Origin: JAUWZS01 sp964423085
GTDB taxonomy: Archaea; Aenigmatarchaeota; Aenigmatarchaeia; CG10238-14; SCSR01
Direction of reading: 5' to 3'
DNA: 37,077 nt
NCBI GenBank assembly: GCA_964423085.1
Contig: CAYRDB010000005.1
Location: 1 to 37,077, forward strand
The notes below the pieces were generated by a model. The model had not been told where the DNA came from. It did no database searches and saw only the letters and a program-made list of their open reading frames with translations. Below, piece after piece: positions 30,938 to 37,077 of this stretch. Positions within the stretch are counted from its first letter, which is position 1. The number at the start of each line of letters is the position of its first letter. Both the position numbers and the translations under genes were made by a program.

Positions 30938-32995
30938 TTATCTGTACGGGTAGTAATAGCTCTGGTAAGGAAGCTCAATCGAACCGACATCTTCCATTGT
31001 TTCCAGACTGTTCATCTTTATCATGCTAGGCGATATTGTGTAGAGCGTATCCTCTATGTACAGAGACCTCCTAACCTGTGGCTGGCTGTAGTATTCTGAT
31101 TCTGCGGTCTCGTTCATGTGAGTAACCTTCCCTTTCAGAGATATGCTTGACGGGCTGATTTCGAAAGCGTACGCCCCCTGCCAGTAATCCCATTTGTACT
31201 CTCCGTCAACTACCGAGCTTTTCGACGTCTGGATTGGTATTACCAGCAGACCCTTGGATTTGCTGAAAAGAACCGATTTGTGGTCGTACAGCGATTCTGA
31301 GTATGTCCAGGAGTCGCTGTCGCTTATTGTGTACTTTGCAGTTTCAATCGGATTGGACACGTCAGACACGTCGAAGATGGATATCTTCATTCCAGTCACG
31401 ACTCCACCCTCGTTAGCATCCCTTCCTATTCCTATCAATCTCTCGCTGTCGTACGGGTGAAGATATTCAGACACCCCTGTGACCTTCAGATATCCTAACA
31501 CTGATGGGGCTTGCGGATTGCTCAGGTCTATTACAAAGAGAGGGTCCACTTGCTTGAATGTGACAATGTATGCCCTGTCTCCCATGAACCTTGCGGAATG
31601 CACGCTCTCGCCTTCTGCCAGGTTCTCAAGCTTTCCGACTATCTCCATATCCGAGTCTAGAACATATAGGTGGTTGTAGGTTGCCCCAGACCTCCAGGAA
31701 TTCCCTGTTGTTGTAGCAATCCTGAGATATCCATTGTTCTCGTCCATCGAAAACTGGTCCAGCACATATCCGGGGACTTCTCCAGATGTCAAATATTCAA
31801 TTTTTCCTCCATCTATCCCTATTTTGTGAACTACCGTCTTTTCCAATTCCTTGGAAAGCTCGGTGTAGACAGCCTCAGACCTTTCCTCTATTGTCTTCAT
31901 TACAGACGCTCCCTCCTCAGGTCCAAGAGAGTCCAGATAACCATACAGGACCTTTCCTATTTCTGTCATTTTCTGGTATTCGTCCATGTCAGATCTTTGT
32001 ATCTCAGCTATCTCGCTGGCTACGTTCGAAGGAACGCTCGGTATAATCGCATCATTTATTATCCTTTCATAAAGCTCGACATTGCTGATCCTCTTTGTGT
32101 ACGAAATGTATATGTTGCTCTCGGACACGTATAGGTATTCGCTGTATCCGAGAAGGAACGTCTTCATCTCAGGTTCGGACTCTTCAGAAAGATTGATTGA
32201 TATCACATTGGTGAAAGTGTACGAGCTGTCCGGATATCCGAAGTAATATATGTCGGTGGCCGATGTCCTCTTGGAGACTCCGTCGTACTCTATCATTGGC
32301 ATAGGTATCAATCCCGAATCATAATAGATGCTTTCGCTTGTTATCACATACACATAGTCCCCTATCATTCTCGAGTCTACATAATAGCCGTTTACCAATA
32401 TTTCCCTATCTAGCTCCGGGGATTCCTTAGATGAAATGTCGTAGATTTTTACGAACGCCTTCTGCGAATAGTATCTCGGCATTATTGAAAGTTCGCTCTC
32501 AATGCCGGCGTACATGCTGTTGGCATTGCCGAACACAACAAGGCTGTCTCCATTCACGAAAATCTCTTGCGGATAGCCGGTTGTGTTGAACTCCAGTTCA
32601 GACACTTTCCTTGCGTTTTCTACAGGATAAGCTTCGGTTATGACAACCTTGGTGCCTGATATGGTGTAGATGTACCTGCCGTCGGTCTTAACTATGTCAG
32701 CTTCATCCACTCCCTCCACTTGTATGTTTGTGGTGGAATAGTCAACGCTTTCCTGGGCAGCAGGCTTTGATTCAGTGGCTATGTCGGACACTGCGCCAAG
32801 CATGGAGTCCGACCTGTATGCATAGCTTTCTCCGCCTGCTTTTACAAATTCCTCAAGCTCCGCGTATGACGAGAACTTTTTTATACCAGATTCAGGAGTG
32901 AAAAGCTGCATTGACGAGCTCAGCGCAAGAACAGCGACCATAACAGCCGCCATCGCGTATATCACTATCCTGCTTCTGGCTTTCTTTTCTTTCAT
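30938..32995 (-). CDS. Membrane-anchored beta-propeller protein (COG4880-like)
   Basis: The 685-residue protein has an N-terminal signal anchor (RIVIYAMAAVMVAVLALSSSM) and then TTNIQVEGVDEADIVKTDGR, the hallmark of archaeal and bacterial secreted proteins with C-terminal beta-propeller domains. Repeated blade motifs such as VKIYDISSKESPEL, LFVIDLSNPQAPSVLGYLK and ISIFDVSDVSNPIETAKY follow. It should lie outside the membrane. Its ATG overlaps the stop codon of the membrane-bound HTH gene (ATGA), so the two are translationally coupled. Its biochemical role is unknown; a sensor or scaffold is inferred. Confidence 0.85.
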   Translation of the reverse strand: MKEKKARSRIVIYAMAAVMVAVLALSSSMQLFTPESGIKKFSSYAELEEFVKAGGESYAYRSDSMLGAVSDIATESKPAAQESVDYSTTNIQVEGVDEADIVKTDGRYIYTISGTKVVITEAYPVENARKVSELEFNTTGYPQEIFVNGDSLVVFGNANSMYAGIESELSIMPRYYSQKAFVKIYDISSKESPELDREILVNGYYVDSRMIGDYVYVITSESIYYDSGLIPMPMIEYDGVSKRTSATDIYYFGYPDSSYTFTNVISINLSEESEPEMKTFLLGYSEYLYVSESNIYISYTKRISNVELYERIINDAIIPSVPSNVASEIAEIQRSDMDEYQKMTEIGKVLYGYLDSLGPEEGASVMKTIEERSEAVYTELSKELEKTVVHKIGIDGGKIEYLTSGEVPGYVLDQFSMDENNGYLRIATTTGNSWRSGATYNHLYVLDSDMEIVGKLENLAEGESVHSARFMGDRAYIVTFKQVDPLFVIDLSNPQAPSVLGYLKVTGVSEYLHPYDSERLIGIGRDANEGGVVTGMKISIFDVSDVSNPIETAKYTISDSDSWTYSESLYDHKSVLFSKSKGLLVIPIQTSKSSVVDGEYKWDYWQGAYAFEISPSSISLKGKVTHMNETAESEYYSQPQVRRSLYIEDTLYTISPSMIKMNSLETMEDVGSIELPYQSYYYPYR

Positions 32996-33522
32996 GACAT
33001 CTCCCTTATTTTTCTATAAAAGTAATACCCGAAACCTATTCCAGATGCTGTGACAAGCGCCAGGGCCACATAAAGCATTGTCTGGTCTTGCGCAGATGCG
33101 AGTTTCGTAGCCTCTTCTGCCGCCTGAAAGACAGCATCGTTCTCAGCACCAGCAACTCTCAAGCCTGACGAAGACGTTGCGTGTGACATGTAGCTGCCTA
33201 TGCTTCCGAAAAGCGCCAACACCGAAACTCCGAGTATGACCACGAGCCTTTTAGACTTGCTTGAAACTATTCCGACACCCCTTTCAGTGAGAGTGTAGAA
33301 AACCCACTTTTTTCCAGGCGCATTGGTCTTTTTCACTAGCCCGGCTTTTTCCATGGCTTTCAAATGTTCTATTATCGTCGAGTCGCTCTTCCTTAGTTTC
33401 TTCGCCACGAATGAAGGCGTCCTTCCGCCGTCCGAAAGCATCTTGAGTATGTCCATTCTCGTGTCTGCGGACAGCACCTTTAGCACATCCCTGTCCAGTA
33501 TCGTGACAGGTTCGTCTTTCAT
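32992..33522 (-). CDS. Membrane-anchored ArsR-like winged-helix regulator
   Basis: The 176-residue protein has an N-terminal winged helix (about residues 8-82: LKVLSADTRMDILKMLSDGG, then AKKLRKSDSTIIEHLKAMEK, then a GKKWVFYTLTERG wing), followed by two transmembrane helices (about 92-112 and 148-168) with a 35-residue loop outside and a short basic C-terminus. DNA binding from the membrane suggests direct transduction of an outside signal. The ATG at MKDEPVTILD is preferred over upstream codons that would add a basic leader without homology. The stop overlaps the start of the beta-propeller gene by ATGA. The regulated genes are unknown; its own operon is the simplest guess. Confidence 0.82.
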   Translation of the reverse strand: MKDEPVTILDRDVLKVLSADTRMDILKMLSDGGRTPSFVAKKLRKSDSTIIEHLKAMEKAGLVKKTNAPGKKWVFYTLTERGVGIVSSKSKRLVVILGVSVLALFGSIGSYMSHATSSSGLRVAGAENDAVFQAAEEATKLASAQDQTMLYVALALVTASGIGFGYYFYRKIREMS

Positions 33523-33607
33523 ATAACTTAATTGGAAAGCCCCTAATAAAACACTTTTTATTTTGTTAGGCATTCGCCGAACCTTGGTATTGGAGACCTT
33601 TAATAGA

Positions 33608-33615
33608 TTTAAATA
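33608..33615 (+). promoter_or_regulatory. TATA box of tRNA-Arg(TCT)
   Basis: TTTAAATA is centred 26-27 bp before the first base of the tRNA, the canonical archaeal spacing. Confidence 0.7.
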
Positions 33616-33637
33616 AGGAAATCTCATTCTGATTCAT

Positions 33638-33712
33638 GCCCCTGTAGCTCAGCTTGGACAGAGCGGCGGACTTCTAATCCGAAGGTCGTGGGTTCAAATC
33701 CCATCGGGGGCA
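33638..33712 (+). tRNA. tRNA-Arg (anticodon TCT)
   Basis: A 75-nt cloverleaf: acceptor GCCCCTG/CGGGGGC (one T-G wobble), D stem GCTC/GAGC, anticodon loop CTTCTAA (TCT, reading AGA), T arm GTGGG-TTCAAAT-CCCAT, discriminator A, no encoded CCA, no intron. It shares the G27-A43 mismatch and a long identical 3' half with the tRNA-Arg(CCT) of this window. Confidence 0.95.
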
Positions 33713-33727
33713 CTGACAGCAGTCATC

Positions 33728-33734
33728 TTTTTTT
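33728..33734 (+). terminator. T-run terminator of tRNA-Arg(TCT)
   Basis: A run of seven T starts 16 bp after the tRNA, fitting archaeal tRNA termination. It lies before the MinD-like start. Confidence 0.5.
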
Positions 33735-33765
33735 ACCAAGCAAACCAGATATTAAATGTGATTCA

Positions 33766-34539
33766 ATGACGAGGACTATCGCTGTAATAGGCGGGAAAGG
33801 CGGCGTTGGAAAAACCACTGTGAGCTCCAACTTAGCTTATGCTCTTACAAACATAGGGGAAAAAGTCATAGCGATAGACAGCAACCTGACCACTCCTAAT
33901 CTCGGGCTGCATATAGGGATGCATCTTGCTCCCAAGACTCTGCATGATTTGTTGAGAGGGGACGTGAAGCTGAAGAACGTCATGTATTCGCATCCTGCCG
34001 GATTCACATTCATACCTGCAAGCATATCAGTTGACGCGCTTAACGATGTCGACGTTTCGAGGCTTCAGAATGTCACGTTCAACCTCACAGGAAAGGCGGA
34101 TTACATAATCATAGACTCGGCTGCCGGCCTGGGCAAGGAGGCGGTTTCTGCAATAGAGGCTGCGGACGAGATACTTTTGGTCACGAATCCCAACATACCA
34201 AGCGTCGCAGACGCGCTGAAAACAGCCGACATTGCAAAAAAGATGGGCAAGAACATAATAGGCGTTGTCGTAAACCGCAGGACCAGCAGGGACCACGAAC
34301 TGAGCATAGACCAGATAAGGAACATAATGGAAGTTCCGGTCATATCTGAGATACCCGAGGACAGGCTGGTCGCGGAGAGCATATCATCCAAGCGCCCGGT
34401 GGTGGACTATGCGCCAAACTCGGACGCTGCAATAGAAATAAACAGGCTTGCTCACAAAATAACAGGCCGAGAGTTTTCGTACAGGAAACCTGTTAACATG
34501 AGAATATTGGACAGGCTTGTAGGCTGGATGAGCAAGTGA
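33766..34539 (+). CDS. MinD/ParA-like P-loop ATPase
   Basis: The 257-residue protein starts MTRTIAVIGGKGGVGKTT, a deviant Walker A with K11 and K16, then AIDSNLTTPNLGLH (A' region with DxxxxxxN), DYIIIDSAAGLGKEA (switch II/Walker B) and VVNRRTSRDHEL. The C-terminus NMRILDRLVGWMSK could form a short amphipathic membrane-targeting helix as in MinD. Archaeal MinD homologues can organise the positions of archaella and chemoreceptors; the role here is unknown. The chosen ATG lies 53 bp after the tRNA; longer frames would start inside the tRNA. It abuts the convergent pheT gene with no gap. Confidence 0.88.
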   Translation: MTRTIAVIGGKGGVGKTTVSSNLAYALTNIGEKVIAIDSNLTTPNLGLHIGMHLAPKTLHDLLRGDVKLKNVMYSHPAGFTFIPASISVDALNDVDVSRLQNVTFNLTGKADYIIIDSAAGLGKEAVSAIEAADEILLVTNPNIPSVADALKTADIAKKMGKNIIGVVVNRRTSRDHELSIDQIRNIMEVPVISEIPEDRLVAESISSKRPVVDYAPNSDAAIEINRLAHKITGREFSYRKPVNMRILDRLVGWMSK

Positions 34540-36168
34540 CTATTCGTACAGTTCTAGCTCGAAAGCGGCTACAGGCATCTCAATTTTCCAGTTCTTTAGA
34601 ACCTTTGGATGTACCTCTCCAATGAACCCTACATGCTTTCCGTTACACACTATCCTGGCAACCCTGCCTTCTATGAAGCTCGGATGGGTTGCATTCTCCA
34701 GCTTGTAGTTTTTGCCAATGTTCTCCATCAATGAATCCAGTATGGACGATATGTCAGCGTAGCTTACTATGGTGTCTGAAATCACGCAAGCCAGCTTTTT
34801 CACTATCCTTACTCCAGTCTCCTCTTTAGAATCCAGAATAACACTGTCTCCCAGTTCGAACACTTTCTGAGGATATTCGCGGTGCTGGTTCTGCGACAGC
34901 ACGTCCATCACAGATGGCAGGACATCGCGTCTGCACATGTTGCATTCAGGCGTCACCGAGTTAAGAGTCTCTGCCACAGGCTTCGGTTCCACCTCCATTT
35001 TAGTGAACTCGTCGTTAGCATTGGACAGCGTGAGGGATATCACTTCCTGAAATCCGCATCCAATCAGTATCTGTTTTATCGTGTAGTAGTAGTCGTTCTC
35101 CTTTAGCGGAGCCCCGATTGTCGCCACCTTTGGTATTCTTATTTCAAAATTGTTGTATCCGTAAGCAATCGCCACATCCTCCGCTATGTCCATCTGGTGC
35201 ATCACATCAGTCCTGTACGCAGGTACAAGCGCGCTCCTGCCGTCGAATCCGATGTCCATCCTTTCCAGCAGCTTCTTTATATCGCTCTTGTTGAGCTCAA
35301 CTCCCAATATCTTGCTTATGTACGGAACGGAGACTCCAATTTTCCATCTCGCAAGCTCGGGCTTTGTCTTCCTATTTTTGTCCACTATCTGCACTGACTC
35401 TACCACGCACCCCCTTTCGAGGAAGAGCGTTGCCATTATGTTCAGCGCCTGGTCCACTGCGCGCTCGTCTGTGCCTGTTATGTCTATGAAAAGAGTCTTC
35501 GATTTTTCCGTGACCCTGGTCAGCTCCCCGTTTATTATCGGCGGGAAGCTCAGCACACGCTCTTTGCTGTCAACCAGCATGGGCCACTTTTTGAAGCCAT
35601 CAAGTATGTGCGCGTAGTCCACTCCCTTAGGATGCTTCTCGAGTATTTCTTTGGGCGTCATACCAGTATCCATATCCAGCGGAACGAACTTTAGCTCCTC
35701 TGGCAACACCGCCTTGTATGTGAACGGAGGCTCTATCTTGGAAAAGTCGTGTATACCTATCGCCACTTTTTTCCTTTTCCTTCCGAGCGTGTCGTGCAGC
35801 TTTTCCTGTATCTGCATCAGCGAAGCTATCAAGCCGTCGGTCATGTTCACGTTCCTTACTATCCCGCATCCTATGAACGGCCTGACGGACTTTACGTTCG
35901 TATCCACTTTGAGCACTGTCTTCCCTTTAGCAATCTTGTAGTCAGTAAGCTTCGGCTTCTTGGAGCTGAAGTTTCTAATTGCTCTAGCGAAACCCTCCAC
36001 GCTCAGTATGTCTGGCCTGTTAGGAGAGACCTCGAACTTTACAGAATCTTTCTCCATCTTTTCGAGCGGACATCCGAACATCGGTATCACTTCCATATAG
36101 TCGCGTTCGGACAGCTTCCTCCCGACCATTCTCTCAAGTTCGTTTTTTTCAAGTTCTACTATTGCCAT
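34540..36168 (-). CDS. pheT: Phenylalanyl-tRNA synthetase beta subunit
   Basis: The 542-residue beta subunit is of the archaeal/eukaryotic short type, without the bacterial N-terminal tRNA-binding extension. The N-terminal B1-like region (VSPNRPDILSVEGFARAIRN) is followed by the B3/B4 editing domain (GIHDFSKIEPPFTYKA), a B5 domain (VPAYRTDVMHQMDIAEDVAIAYGYN) and the catalytic-like core (GFQEVISLTLSNAN). It forms an (alpha-beta)2 enzyme with PheS. The start is 9 bp after the pheS stop, with Shine-Dalgarno GAGGT overlapping that stop codon, so the two are coupled. Confidence 0.96.
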   Translation of the reverse strand: MAIVELEKNELERMVGRKLSERDYMEVIPMFGCPLEKMEKDSVKFEVSPNRPDILSVEGFARAIRNFSSKKPKLTDYKIAKGKTVLKVDTNVKSVRPFIGCGIVRNVNMTDGLIASLMQIQEKLHDTLGRKRKKVAIGIHDFSKIEPPFTYKAVLPEELKFVPLDMDTGMTPKEILEKHPKGVDYAHILDGFKKWPMLVDSKERVLSFPPIINGELTRVTEKSKTLFIDITGTDERAVDQALNIMATLFLERGCVVESVQIVDKNRKTKPELARWKIGVSVPYISKILGVELNKSDIKKLLERMDIGFDGRSALVPAYRTDVMHQMDIAEDVAIAYGYNNFEIRIPKVATIGAPLKENDYYYTIKQILIGCGFQEVISLTLSNANDEFTKMEVEPKPVAETLNSVTPECNMCRRDVLPSVMDVLSQNQHREYPQKVFELGDSVILDSKEETGVRIVKKLACVISDTIVSYADISSILDSLMENIGKNYKLENATHPSFIEGRVARIVCNGKHVGFIGEVHPKVLKNWKIEMPVAAFELELYE

Positions 36169-36174
36169 GACATT

Positions 36175-36179
36175 ACCTC
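36175..36179 (-). promoter_or_regulatory. Shine-Dalgarno site of pheT overlapping the pheS stop
   Basis: GAGGT on the minus strand, 6 nt before the pheT ATG, shares bases with the pheS TGA stop and implies translational coupling. Confidence 0.65.
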
Positions 36180-37077
36180 ACTGCACAAGGCTGACCTCTC
36201 TCAGCATCTTCAAATCATTCCTATAATAGAAATTCCTTATGTCGTTCCATCCCAGCTTCAGCATTATCGGCCTTTCGAACCCAAGTCCCCATGCAAGCAC
36301 GGGAGCCTTTATTCCAAGAGGCTCGGTTACTTCCGGCCTGAAGATTCCAGAACCCCCCAGCTCCAGCCACTCCTTGCGGTCCTCGAAATAAACCTCTATC
36401 TGCGTGCTCATCTCTGTGTACGGGAAGTATGAAGGCGTGAACCTTATCTTGTTCAGTCCAAGCCTCTTGTAGAACTCTTTCAGATATCCGAGCAAGTCCC
36501 TGAAGCAGACGTTTTCATCAACCACTATTCCATCCACCTGAACGAACTCAGGAAGGTGTTTGTAGTCTATTGTCTCGTTTCTGTACACCCTTCCGATTGA
36601 GAAGACTTTTGCGGGCGGGGTAATCTTCGGCAGGTTCCTTGCTGATACTGCGGTGTTGTGCGTCCTCATTATGTTCTGCCTCGCAAAATCCGCAGACCAT
36701 CTGTACCTCCATCCAAGCGAGCCGGTCTTTCCCCCGTTCTCGTGCGCCTTTTTGACTTCGTCCACATACTTCTCGGGCAGCTTTGAAAATTTCGGAGTCT
36801 TCATGTAGAACGTGTCTGCCAGCTCCCTCGCAGGATGGTCCTGCGGCTGGTAGAGAGCGTCAAAATTCCAGAAGCTGGACTCGACCATCGGCCCCTTGGC
36901 TTCCGTGAATCCCAAATCAAGATATATCCTCCTGACTTTCTGCTCGAAGACGCTCAGTATGTGAAGCTTTCCAGGGTGAATCTTCTTTCCAACAGCCTGA
37001 ACGTTGTACGGCTTGAACCTGGCCTTTGCCCACAATCCAGTCTTGATAAGCTCGTGAGTGAGGTTGTCCACATCACC
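36178..37077 (-). CDS. pheS: Phenylalanyl-tRNA synthetase alpha subunit, 5' end cut by window edge
   Basis: The frame runs off the right edge of the window (it reads GDVDNLTHELIKTGLW at the border), so the N-terminal helical/winged domains of the usual roughly 490-residue archaeal PheS lie outside. The first apparent start, a GTG, is internal. The class II catalytic core is complete: DLGFTEAKGPMVESSFWNFD, PARELADTFYMK, motif 2 KVFSIGRVYRNETIDYKHLP, FTPSYFPYTEMSTQIEVYF and motif 3 LAWGLGFERPIMLKLGWND. It is paired with pheT. Identification is certain. Confidence 0.96.
   Translation of the reverse strand, partial: GDVDNLTHELIKTGLWAKARFKPYNVQAVGKKIHPGKLHILSVFEQKVRRIYLDLGFTEAKGPMVESSFWNFDALYQPQDHPARELADTFYMKTPKFSKLPEKYVDEVKKAHENGGKTGSLGWRYRWSADFARQNIMRTHNTAVSARNLPKITPPAKVFSIGRVYRNETIDYKHLPEFVQVDGIVVDENVCFRDLLGYLKEFYKRLGLNKIRFTPSYFPYTEMSTQIEVYFEDRKEWLELGGSGIFRPEVTEPLGIKAPVLAWGLGFERPIMLKLGWNDIRNFYYRNDLKMLREVSLVQ

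Noticed and set aside
33688..33765. Longer start for the MinD-like protein
   Set aside because: The extension begins inside the tRNA-Arg gene and encodes no homologous sequence; the ATG at 33766 starts exactly at the P-loop strand.
35749..36432. 227-residue open frame antisense to pheT/pheS
   Set aside because: It spans the junction of two certain genes on the other strand and lacks any initiation signal or family feature.

Overview
The window looks like a compact archaeal chromosome segment, most likely from a DPANN-type lineage. Archaeal markers are an Orc1/Cdc6 initiator, a type II methionine aminopeptidase, an archaeal-type PheS/PheT pair, a geranylgeranyl reductase, an MBF1-like protein, and TATA boxes 25-30 bp ahead of start codons that imply leaderless mRNAs. 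The DPANN suggestion rests on extreme compactness (convergent genes whose stop codons overlap), Thr-rich stalked surface proteins, a short AlaRS that reads like the Patescibacteria (CPR) form, and a bacterial-type LeuRS. The exact phylum cannot be fixed from this window; Aenigmarchaeota-like is only a guess.

Layout. 1-3150: 3' part of orc1/cdc6 (cut by the left edge), a 42-aa zinc ribbon, a conserved 58-aa protein, a DUF4382 surface protein, MetAP, and a 16-residue Lys/Ala micropeptide with its own promoter and T-rich terminator. 3160-7920: a HAD-like hydrolase divergent from a Cys-tailed HTH regulator, two membrane/surface proteins, and tRNA-Arg(CCT). 7959-11640: a co-oriented run of M29 aminopeptidase, minimal M24 peptidase, cis-prenyltransferase and geranylgeranyl reductase. 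11637-15815: a large secreted Thr-stalk protein with a perfect internal repeat, and a PIN-ATPase-KH protein. 16088-21059: a zinc-ribbon miniprotein, HisRS, MBF1-like protein and IleRS. 21062-27763: two SpoIIM-family membrane proteins, a membrane-anchored OB-fold protein next to a TctA-like permease, short AlaRS, a double-SIS protein and a secreted CxxC protein. 27812-33522: bacterial-type LeuRS, a small membrane protein, and a beta-propeller protein translationally coupled to a membrane-anchored HTH regulator. 33638-37077: tRNA-Arg(TCT), a MinD-like ATPase, PheT and the 3' part of PheS (cut by the right edge).

Themes. Translation dominates: synthetases for His, Ile, Ala, Leu and Phe, plus two tRNA-Arg genes, lie within about 29 kb. 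A second theme is the cell surface: several secreted or membrane-anchored proteins rich in N-glycosylation sequons, plus a prenyltransferase/reductase pair that could make saturated dolichol carriers. The least explained items are the OB-fold/permease pair, the membrane-bound HTH/propeller pair, the micropeptide transcription unit, the symmetric TATA palindrome between two divergent genes, and the regulator/HAD divergent pair with an inverted repeat across its promoters. No insertion sequence, integrase, CRISPR array or rRNA was seen. No gene-free stretch exceeds about 300 bases.
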